The notes beneath the pieces are model-generated. The model saw nothing but the letters and a program-made list of their open reading frames with translations, was not told where the DNA came from and made no database searches. A stretch of DNA of 64,000 bases from Ulva prolifera (lineage: Eukaryota > Chlorophyta > Ulvophyceae > Ulvales > Ulvaceae): the NCBI GenBank assembly GCA_023078555.1, contig CM041201.1:5835172-5899171 (forward strand), written 5' to 3'. Shown here piece after piece: positions 12,201 through 22,700 of the stretch (its first letter is position 1; each line of letters starts with the position of its first letter). The translations under genes and the position numbers were made by a program.

Positions 12201-15200
12201 CCTCGTATCCGGGCTGCTGTACGGAAAGGGTACGCTCCCGTCGACCGTGATGCCCTGGTCTTTCTCTCTCAGCTCGGGTGTATGCGGACCGTACGCGAAT
12301 ACACGCATCACCGACCTGTGTTCATCCCCCGCGGCCCCCATCTCGCAGCCCTCCAGTCGCGCCGCGTCATGGCACGCGATCACCGACGATCGGGCGCAGC
12401 AGTGATGCTCAACGATTCCATGCAGGCCGGATGACGACGAAGCGCGCCGGGTATGTCATCCCGGAGCTCTCGATCATGCACGGAGTCACGGCGGAACATG
12501 CTCGCGCATTCGCCGAGCTGCGCAGCCGCAGACAGATCGTCGTCATCGGCACCGGCTCGGGCACCGAAGCCGACAGGCGCATGCGTCAGCTCAGCAGCCA
12601 GGCCAGCAAGCGGCGTCGGCGGGATGCGGGCGGGCAGCCCAAGCACAAGGCACGGAAGAAACGCGGGCCCACGCGTGACGGATCCGAAGGCTCTCCGATG
12701 GACGGTGCGCTTCCGCCTTGACGGTCAGTTGGTCCTCTTGGCGAACAGTTGCATGATACATGCAACTGAACGTCGTCCATCCACGGTGTGCGACACAACT
12801 GAACGTGGGCACACACCATCTCTGCACGCGAGCGTCTTGGCTGCATCGCATTGTCGTCGTGCCACATGCCATGCATGCCCGCCAGACGACCCGCACTCTG
12901 ACCACTCCACCCCGTACGGATGCAGAGGACGAGCCGCCGCGTGTCGCGCTCCCGCCGGCAAACGGAGTCATGCTGGCGGTCGCCCGTGCCTTCCAAGCAC
13001 ACGGTCGGGAGTGGCTCACCGACCAGGCGCGGGCGCGCAATGCCATGGACGTCGTGTGCGGGTCACTGCCCGCATTCGGGCGGGGCCACGGCCGCTGCAA
13101 CTTCGGCTCGCTGGAGTCCATCCAAGCCATGGCCGCGACTGGCACTGTCCCCTTGAGGGTCCTCAAGCTTCCGAACGGAAAATTCCAACAGGCACGACCC
13201 AGCATCGCCGATTTCACCGCCAATCCCGTTACGCCACTCCCAGAAGCAGTTGAGTTGAAACGCCACGAGCGCGTGTGTACGCCTTTGCGCGTCATGTCCG
13301 CTTGGATGCAACAGCGACGTTGGTGTACCGCATGATGCCCGCTGTCTGTGGCCAATGAACGAGAGATCACGCTCTCGGGATCCCCGAACGGCCCCACCCC
13401 GGTGGCGTCGTCGCTGTGCTTGTACAATCCCCCGGTGGATCGGTCTCCGACCCGTGCCGACGTAGCACGTGCGGAGTGCGTGTGTCGGCCCCGGTGAAGC
13501 GACACTGTGGTGGTGCAGGTTGTATGCGCACGCATGCACGGCATGCGTGGCTCGAAGGAAGGTGCCTCGGAGGACATCGCCGGCTGGACATGGTTCGGCG
13601 GGGTCCGGCTCGGGCGCGACCATGGCACCGTTTTCGGGACAGTCGTCATGAAGAACAAGAGCTCGGGACGCAGGCTCGCGAGTGGCCGTGACACGCAGGA
13701 GCACACAACCGCCGTCCAAGTGGCGCGTGACGCAATCGCGTTGCTTCTGCCGCGGCTGTCGGCGGCCTTCCCGTCCTCCCCGACGAGCCCCGTTCACGTG
13801 GTGACTCTTGCGATCCTCCACCAGTGCCTCGACAGCGTCTCGCCGCTGTCGGTGGTGGAGCCGACGCAGCCGACGGTGCTGATCCCTGTGCACCTCTACG
13901 CAGCCAGCCTGGCCCACCGGGAGCACTTCGGTGCAGACGTGTCCACCGCGGTCGGCTATTGCACGGCCCGCATGGCGTGTGCCCTCATGGCGGCGAGGGA
14001 GAGCGACGACTTGCCGGAGGCGATGTGGAAGTGTGTGCGCGGCGCCGCCATCGCGACCATGACGGCGGCCGGCGCCGATCCACCAGACCATGCGCGATAC
14101 GTGGCCGGTGCCGTGGAGGCCTGCAAGAACATCAGGCGCAGCCTCCCACCTGCGCTGCGGCTGAACCACGCCGGGGACCTCGCCGCGGGATTCTTCATGA
14201 CGGCCGTCACGGACTCGGACAGGATGACGGCCGAGCGCCTACGGGCGCACGTCGCGGGCGGCGTTGCTCCGGGCGTCGGCATCACGCCGTCGCGCCTGTT
14301 CCCGGACGAGCGCACTAGTACTGGTCCTGCCGCCCATGGCGAACGCCCCGCCGCTGGACCGAGCGGTGATGGCGCGGGAGCGTCGACGCGGTTCGCACTC
14401 GCGACTGGGGACGGCGGGGCAGTCCCGGCCCATCGGCCAGCATGCCTGGCTCCTCCAGCAGCGCGTGCACTCGACTCGGCAGTCCCCGCGGCAGCCGGCC
14501 GCGCCCCCATTGCGGCTGCGATTACAGGCCACGCCTCCCAACCGCCAGGCGAGGCCCATCCCGGAGCAGCGCGCCGTGGCGCAGCAGCGCAGACCTCCGG
14601 TGCGGCGGTCTCGGAGATGGCTGCTCCTGCGGCCGAGGGCGCCCTCGGCGCGGAGGTGCAGGCCTCCCCTCAGGCGGCACAGCCCCTCGGAGACGCGGGC
14701 CAAGGGCCCCCCGAGGAGGCGCAGCCCTGCAGTGCTGCACAGGCCCTACCTGTGGTGGTCAAGCAGGAGGGGGCCGGGGCTGCACCTCGCGGCGTGGCTG
14801 GACGCAGCTACGACGGGCCGCCGATCATCATATCGTCCAGTGATGATTCTGGCGATGATCTGGAAGTCGTTTTGGCCGCCCCTCCAGACGTGCCTCCTGC
14901 TCGGCACCCCGTCGGCGGCCAGCCTGTGGCCGCTGCAGCGCACGCCCCGCCTCTGCCGTTCATGGGTGTCCAGGAGCACGTCCCCGTCGTCGCAGAGGTC
15001 GCAGTGGGCGGCGCACCGGCGCACGGCGCTGCACCGGCCGCCCAAGTGGGGCAGCCCGCTGCCGTTCTCCCTGGCGCACAGCCGGCACCACCGCAGGGCA
15101 GGGGAGCGCTCAACCTGGCCGCCGCCGTCATGGGTGTCCAAGGGCCCGCCGACGCCGCTGTCCACCCGCCGGAAGCCGCGCCCGTCGAGCCTGCAGCGGC

Positions 15201-15312
15201 GGTGCAAACTGCTCCGCCTCCCGCCGGGGGGCAGCCTGCGGCTGCCGCGCTGGACGCCCAGCCCGCGGCACCGGCGGCCGGACATCATTTTAATAAGCAC
15301 TTAGGAGGTTGA
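4439..15312 (+). CDS. Copy B: giant tyrosine-recombinase / zinc-module protein gene, 3' end cut by an insertion
   Basis: Exons rebuilt by comparison with copy C: 4439-4491, 5811-6357, 6467-6751, 7381-7607, 7728-8040, 8136-8484, 9331-10649, 10824-11201, 11605-12229, 12426-12704, 12926-13191, 13519 to about 15290. Every junction is in phase, giving about 2,145 codons. The ATG at 4439 was chosen because its short exon ends in phase 2, as does the copy C first exon, and leads into RYELNPSGE. Residues about 180-475 look like a tyrosine recombinase: box I Arg about 271 (AGVRSTFF), Lys about 308 (TKCPN), Arg about 427 (MVLR), Tyr about 462 (MVHYF). An acidic linker and Cys/His zinc modules follow, then a Lys/Arg-rich NLS-like exon, a helical domain and a Pro/Ala tail with [13 protein letters not shown]. 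Codons are much more GC-rich than in C. The frame runs into the TIR element at 15291, and the helicase part seen in C is absent. The intron after 13191 would use a GC donor. Function is inferred from motifs only. Confidence 0.72.
4492..5810 (+). other. Large first intron of copy B
   Basis: 1,319 bases between the short first exon (donor GTACGC) and the acceptor GTGTAG before the second exon. No coding similarity is visible in it. The matching intron in copy C is 1,241 bases (16782-18022), but the two introns do not look alike in sequence. Confidence 0.5.
8485..9330 (+). repeat. Intron of copy B filled by a (CAGA)n-type microsatellite (8657-9304)
   Basis: About 645 bases of CAGA with interspersed CAGG and CACA words lie inside the intron between the exon ending LASLPG and the exon starting VVKDY. 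Because the unit is four bases with no stop codon in most frames, it creates long open frames on both strands (over 800 codons on the plus strand). These are artefacts. The acceptor is CAGTGCGCAG at 9330. The same intron exists in copy A, filled with another tandem repeat, and is missing from copy C. Confidence 0.9.
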
Positions 15313-16057
15313 TTTTTGCGTCGAAAACGCGGTGCGGAGGAGGTCGTGGAACGTGTACCGACGAGGCGGGTCGAAGCCCGGCCCCAGCGAGGCGAGGGAG
15401 GCTCGGGAACGGCGCCTGGATGCACGAGACAGGCAAACTGGCACGCGGAGGCCCTTTTTGGACAGGGCTGCGCGTGTTAGGGGTGCCGAAGGCAGCGTGG
15501 GGCGCGCGGCGAGGGGACAGCGGGCGGGACGTGGGTGGCGGAGGTCCCAGGCGCGCGGTGCGAAGGCGAGCGGGCGAACGCGGGGCACAGAGGGTCGGAG
15601 AGACACGGATGTTTGCGCTGGCCGGTGCTGAGCGGCGTGGAAGACGGCGTGGAGGGATGCAGGAGGTGGACGAGGTCGTGGCGAGCTGTACGCCGTGCGG
15701 TGAGCGCCGAGGCGCAGCCGGCACCGTGAGGGCAACAGGAAGATGCACAGGTCGTTGGAAGAGACACGATCGAGCGCATGTGGCGTCGCAGCGCTGGCGT
15801 CCGTGCGTGCAGGCGTCGCGGTGCGTGCCGTGTGTAGACACGAGCGCAGGCCTGGTCGCACAAGCGGCGTGGCAGGATAGGAGCCTGCGAGCAGCAGGAA
15901 GACGCGGAGGTCGTTGGAAGAGACATGATCGAGCACATGGTGTCGCAGCGCTGGCCTGGTCGCACACCGCGACGTGAGACCGTAGCGGCAAGCGGCGTGG
16001 CCAGAGCCTGCTTGGTCTGCTCGAGGACAGAAAAAATGACCTCCCAAGTGCTAATTA
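15291..16057. mobile_element. 767-bp MITE-like element with 27-bp imperfect terminal inverted repeats
   Basis: The left end TAATAAGCACTTAGGAGG (15291-15317 in full) is matched by the reverse complement of 16031-16057, at 22 of 27 positions. The inside is GC-rich with no convincing gene. It contains a diverged tandem duplication of about 159 bases (GTCGTTGGAAGAGACA at 15751 and 15910). It sits exactly where the copy B reading frame stops matching copy C, so it is either the insertion that ended copy B or lies at the deletion border. No clean target-site duplication could be fixed (TTA/TAA is possible), so the superfamily is unassigned. Confidence 0.6.
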
Positions 16058-16746
16058 CCTTTATGCGACAGGATGTGGTGTATGCGACGGGGGCGGGTGA
16101 GGTGGTGATATGGGACGAGGACGCAGCGCAGAGGCGATCGCGGCATTGCAGCAGGTGGCGACAGGCGCAGCTACCGCAAGGTTCGGAGGTGTACGCCATC
16201 GCGCGAGCAACGACCGCGGACGTGTCGGGATACATCTATCAACGCAGCACGGGCGACGGTGCTGTATTGCGTATATCCCGGGTCGCAGCGGGAAACCAGG
16301 TAACACATTCAGGTCGTCGGCCAACTCTACCGGCGCCGTTGCAGCGCACCGGTAGCAGCGTTCTTCGTAACACCGCCGCTGTCGTGTTCTCGGTGGGTAA
16401 TTGGTAATAGGTGTCGTTCTGTCGTGTGGCACGGCTGCGTCAGGCGTCGTAGCGGTCGGGGCGTTCGACGCCAGCCTCGCACGTGTGCGACCAGGTCCCA
16501 GCGAGGTCACCACGGTGGCGCGCCCTTCGTGAAGCCCGATCCCCAGCATACGCACGCAGTCACAGAGGGTGACGTTCTTACACCGCTTGCAAGAGGCCGT
16601 GTCCGTGGGAGCAGCGGATAGTCACACAGTCGGTCGGGACGACCTAGGTCAACCGGGCGAGCAGACCGTCGCCTACACTGGCCACGACGGCTCCGCAGGC
16701 GTGCACAGGCGCAGTCTGTCGTCGTATATAGCCGCGGGAGGAAGGC
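16058..16746. other. Spacer between the TIR element and the start of copy C
   Basis: No gene is recognised here. A plus-strand frame runs from the TIR element to 16407 (ending SVGNW) and could hold leftover copy B coding sequence, but no similarity to copy C was found. The last 30 bases hold a TATATAG word and lead to the copy C start codon. Confidence 0.4.
16725..16731 (+). promoter_or_regulatory. TATA-like word just upstream of copy C start
   Basis: TATATAG lies 16 bases before the ATG at 16747. If it is a TATA box, the usual 25-30 base spacing would put transcription start at or just past this ATG. So either the leader is almost absent, initiation is closer than usual, or the word is fortuitous. 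Confidence 0.25.
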
Positions 16747-19700
16747 ATGGCGACTGCAGAGGCCGAGGAGTTGTCCAAGCGGTGCGTTCCGTGGCAAGGC
16801 GCCCAGCCTGCAGGCATGGTCGCGGCTGGTTGCGTAAGCGCATGCATAAGGGGCGCGCGTCGGTACGAAAGTGTCGCTGTCGGTCAGTGGCGAGATGGCG
16901 ACGATGCAGGCGCTACACAAGGCAACGTAGGCATAGGCTGCATTCGTGTTTGGCACACCAGCATCATCCGGGCGAACGGGAAGATGTTTATCGTGCGACC
17001 TAGAGCGTGCCGCTCGTCCGCCGATGGCATGGCATGCGCGCGCGTTGGTGCCAAACTTGCCCCGTGTGGGCGCGGCTGTAGTGTGATCGTGTGTGTCTCC
17101 ATGATGGTTCGGATGAGATCCTTCTGCGGTATTTGTCTTTTCCCGTGCACTGTCGCCGCGGTTTCTGGTCCGGTATACATACAAGTCTCGTCTCTCGACG
17201 CAGGTCATCTTGTTTCACAAAAGAGTGAACGGGAGAAGACAAACGCCAACACCGAATGTAATTCGAATCAACAACCTTCTCTTATCTCGCAGACAGCTGC
17301 GGTGCATTGCTATGCCAAGCATGTATCTGCGCAATGCATGTACACACGTCTGCGGCATCACAAATCCACCCACACACAGATGCAAACTTGTCTCCACCAT
17401 GTTCTTTGCCGATGGATGGATGGGATTCATCCGACTGGTCACAAAAGAGCCCGACCCCTACTCAGTGAGCGTCGGCCTGTACAGCTACACCAAACATGTT
17501 GACCACTCTCCTACCCCCCGTGTCCGCTACTACATTCGTCTGTTACTGCATTGCATCGTGCACAGGCACCTGCCTTTTTGATGCGTGAGGCATGTACAAG
17601 TGCTAGTATGGGTCTGGTTGGGCCTGGTAAGTCAAGCAGGGCAGTCATGCATGTAACGATCCAGGCGCTCCAGAATGGTCGGTGGGGCACCAACCATTCG
17701 GGCAGTCATGCATGTGACAATCCAGGCGCTTCAGAATGGTCGGTGGAGCACCAACCATTCGGGCAGTCATGCATGTGACGACTCATGCGTGGCGTGGCGA
17801 CTAAGAATGACTGGTAAGGGTCTGGTCTGGCAGCACACGGGTTTTTTGTTACCGTATCTTGCTGCTGGGTGTGTATTCCCCAGCCCCAGTTACCCGCACT
17901 CTGCCCTCGCACCAGCTGCAGCCTCCCGCCCCTGACCGGTCCGCTCGCGTACTGAATCGGCCCCGTGCGTCGGTGTGATCTAGCCGCGTCGGCGCATGTG
18001 CCAGAGACGGACTCTTGTGCAGGGAGCGCTACGAGCTCAACCCCTCGGGCGAGGCGCTGATTGAGGAGCTGGAACGGAAGGGCATCACGCTGCCGCGCAT
18101 CCAACAGGCCCGCGCTTGCATCAATGCGGCTGCGGTCCGAGCTGGCAACCGCGGGGAGCGGTCGCGTGCTGTCTTTGCAGCCGTCAGTGGCGTTTCCTTG
18201 CCGACGTTCTCTCTACCTCAGCTCGATGACTGGCGCCTGCTGATGAGCCACCATTACCGAACGTTGCCGGGGCTCGAGAATGCGGAGCGCAACGTGCTGC
18301 GGTTTGCGCGGGCCCACTATGCTGTGCTGAGCTCGCGCGCTCTGGAGACTGAACACCTGCTCAGGCCTGACACCATGCAGGTGTGTCACTGTTTGGGGGC
18401 TCGACGGCGCTTCCAGGTAACTGTTGCGTGCATTTGTGATGCCAGTGTTTGTACTCGCGGAGCTGCCAGTCCACCGCGAATTGTCCTTGTACACTCGCAG
18501 GTCAAACATACGTACCTATGAGCTGACACGGTGTCATGGCCATGGTGTGCAGCTGGACATGTTCAAGGTGATTGAGTCGTGGCGCGTGATGCCGAAGGAT
18601 GTCTTCACCGCGACGCTGCACGTGCTGCTATATACAAAGCAGATCGGCAGTGACAAGGTGCTGGACGCGTACGAGCACACGATCAGCTGCTTGTGCAGAG
18701 ATTACTATGCGGCCAAGGATGAGGTGCGTGTGTCCATCAGCTCTGATAGCAGTTCTTGATGTAGTTGCTATGACTGCTACAGTGTGAGGTGTGTTATGTA
18801 AGTGCCCGTCGCTTGTGGTGAGGAGATCGTGGCATGTGTAGGTCCTCGGGTGCGGCGCTGTATACATTTTTTAAACAGGCGAGTGCCGCAGTGCAGGTCG
18901 TGGAGTTTCCGAGTCCGTTCAAACGTTTCAAGGCGCTGGTGAGGAGCGTCCGTATGTACATCAAGGCTTCGCCGCTCGGAGGTGTGCGCAAGATCACGCC
19001 CCTGACGCAAGGCCAGATCATACGCACTGTGGAGTCGATGTACGTCGGGGGCTTTGGCATGATGCAAGTGCGCAGCGTCCAATCCTGCCCATGCCGATGC
19101 AGATGCTTGCTTGATCAACCATCCTTCCCATGCCGATGCAGATGCTGGTCTCGAGAGGTTTGTTTGGCGCATATGACTTGGCCTCACTTTTGCAGGCGCG
19201 CGTTGTGTTTGCGCTAACTGCGCTTGCTGGCCTGCGCACGACATTTTTCCAGTATTGGCGCTGGCGGGACGTGGAGCTCGTGAAAGTCCCTATGCTGCGA
19301 GGACAGGTGAGGGAGGCGATGTCAGAAAAGCTAGGATTCGTGCAGGTCAGGACGCGCAGTCCTTGTTCAGGTCAGGTCAAGGCAGCCAGCATCTCGTACC
19401 TGCTGCGCACAGAGGTAGAACCGAGAGATGCTGAGGAGAATGCTAATACCGTGAAACAGTAAAGATAATGGTTACAGATCTCAGTGTGCACATGCTTATA
19501 TGCACACTGAACACACAAGGTTACGGCGGGAAACCCTCACAGGATCTCTCTCACTACATCGAGACAATCTCGGCTGGCGGCTTACCCCTGCACTGGATCC
19601 GCGGATCGTCCGTGCATGGGTGCACCTGTCACCACACTGCTGCCCGCAGGCTCATGCATTGTGACAGGCGACTGAGGAGGTGGTGCACGATGACGACACG

Positions 19701-22700
19701 CTGGTGAGCACTGATGTCCTAGTTGAAGCCGTTGCAGAATAGATGTGTGAACATCCATCGGGCTGCCTGTCCCAGTCTGTATATCATGTGACTGCCAGAT
19801 GAGAGTCGGTGTCAGTATTTGTTTTCTCCCGTTCACTCTTTTGTAATCTCATGTGACTGCCAGCTAAAGGTGTCTGGCTGTACCTACACATGGCTGTGCA
19901 GAAGTCTGTTCGTCCACACTGTGTGACTCTGGCGATGTCCCCCACGTATTGCCTCACCCGTACAAGCATTATTTCGCATCGTTCCGCCACAGCTGTGTCG
20001 CTTGTGGATCGCTGCTGCTGATGCTGCTGCAGCGCTTAATGTGCACTGCACTTATTGGTGCTGTGCAGATTGGCTTTGCCTTTGTGAGCCACCACGAGGT
20101 CAACAAATGCCCCAATTCGTATGGTGTGCCGGTACTGGCACTGGACCCGACGGGCCAGCCAGTCTCGCCGTCCATGCCGGTCATCGGCAGCCTGCTTGTG
20201 CAATTGGGGCTGGCCATGGGGGTGTACGACGCGGACCAGATCCAGAAGTTGCAGTACAACCAGCGCCTTTGCCCGAAGGAACATGCACAGGACTGGTGTG
20301 GTCCTCGGTCAGTGTTGTTGTCAGGGATCACTACGCTGGTCAACCTCACTTGTGTGCCCATCCATTGTCAACGTGACATCCCACCTGACCCCTTGCCCAA
20401 TCCTGAAATAGAGCATCTCTATGATATCGGCATTTCGGTTCAGCACATATAGCAGATGCATTTTTACACTGTCTTCTAACATGCAGCTCGGTGTTGCAGG
20501 TATGTCATCTGCACGCAGCATGACATGCTGTTCTTGCCCTACATCAATGTTCCGGGACCTCGGATCTCGTGGCTGGTCGCCGTGTGTGGACTTCTCGCAG
20601 AGCCTGAAGGCGGAAACGCCGAGCAGGAGAAGCCTACTGGCAAGGGTGTTCGCATGGGGCCGAGGGCGCTTCGGTCCTCCATGGTTCTGCGCATGGTCTT
20701 GTCAAGGATCGTGTCAGATCGAGCCCCCGATGAGGTTCTGATGCGCCACATTGGCACGTGGGTTCAGAATGCGACAGCCGCGGCAATGGTGCACTACTTC
20801 TCAAGCCGTGGCGCGGCGTCCACGCTGGCTGGCATGGTGTGCATCAACGCCTTGTTTTTTCTGGCACGCAATGCGCGTGCCACTGATGGTGCTGCAGACC
20901 TACATGTAGGTCTCAGTACCCAGACATGCGGTGGGGGCCATGGCGGGCGGCAGTGTTCCAATGCTGCATGATGTGGTGTCATCTGGGCCTCGTGGGGACA
21001 TTGTCCTCTCATGTCCAGGGTGCTGATGTCCGTGCCATGGTTGCGTTTGCGAGGTTGCACTGCATATGTACACGTAGCACGTATGCGGCTGTTTGGTGTC
21101 AGTGCTCACAGTATTGCATGGCTCCTTGCGAATATTGGTGGCATTGGTAACAGTCATAATCCCCATGTGCAGGCACAGGTCAACATCACGGGGGACGCAC
21201 AGGGTATGGAGCGCGCGCGCACAATTGCACGCTTTGGTGGAGATGCGGGCGGATCAGGCCTGTTGGCTACGGCGCGCGACCAGCCCGAGCGCGAACTGTT
21301 CTTGTTCTTTGCCTTCCAGAATTCCAGGGAAGGCGCAGCACAACAGGCGATCCTCACCGAGAAGTCGAAACGCCTCGCTGACTACGTGGGTGGTCACCAA
21401 GCCGGCGATGGCACCCAGATCGCGACGGTGTACCACCGTATCATGCGCAAGGTGGCACCGTATCCGGGCAAATGGCTGCTCCAGAGGCCACTCTCCGGTC
21501 ATCGGCTGGCTCAGTTGCCACAGGTGGCGCGGGAACTCACCCAGGCAGTCGTGGCTGCCAATGGTGCCAAGGACAAGTGGCTGTGCAGCACGCTGCAAGT
21601 CATCGGCGTTGACAAGGTCGGGCTGCGCACGGAGCAAGGGAAGGCGGCGTTGGCAGCGCCGTGTGCGACTGTTGAAGATGTGGAGATCGACTTCCCGCAC
21701 GGCCCCTTCGGCGAGCATGAGGACATGGATGGGGACGACGCCGTTGATGATGGTGACGTCGAGATGGAGGGCTGCGATGACAGCCATGCCGACGTGTCAC
21801 AGCACCCCGACGAAATCGCCGATGCTGAGCTTCAGGAGGTAATGGGGGGTGTCGCTGAGCTCGCGGCCCTGGGGACTGCTACCGAAGAGACGGTGTATGA
21901 TGCTGTGGAGGAGGAGCTCAGGCGTGAGGCGGGCCTCCGATGCGCAACGGAGCAGCCGTCGGTTGCCACTGACAGCGGAGTCGCTGTGGCTGAAGCGGAT
22001 CCAGGCATGTCGGCGGAGGTGCCCGCGCCTGCTGGCGAGGCTGCGTCCGGGGAGCCAGAAAGTGCCACGGCGCATTTTACCACAGCGTCAGGAGAGACGA
22101 TGTACCTGCACCTGTCGCACCAAGCGTCCCTGGGTGTGCTGTCAACTCGCCAGTATCAGGTGCACTTGCTGACGATCAACCCAGACACCGGGGAGTCCGT
22201 TATCCCTTATCCGCCTGGCATGCGTGTGCCCAAGGGGGACCCCGTGTTTGAGACGGACTACCTCACGAAATGGGCACACAGCAGCGGTGAGCAGCTGATG
22301 CAGGAAGTGCGGGCTGTGCTGCATGGGTCACTCCCGATGGTGCCGGCGCGTTTCGCCAACATGTCCCTAGCTGTTCGGCGTGCGCTCACGGCATCGAAAA
22401 TGTGCATCGTGCAAGGCTGCCCGTCGTATGCCACCACTGAGACGACCAACCACAGTCTGCACCTGTGCGAATTACACCAGGGCGACGACATCCGCGTGAT
22501 GAACACCGAAGAGGATGTCCGTTTGTGCACTGCCTGCCACGGGCTGCGTGCTGTGGAGGAATTCCGTGAGGGCCAAGGCAGCGAGACCACTGGCGGAGTT
22601 TGCCACAGGTGCCTTGTCATTCGCAGAAACACGGCCATCACCAAGAAGAACGCAAGAAAGGGCACGTCAGTTCCAACACTCCCCGTCCCCGAGCACAAGC

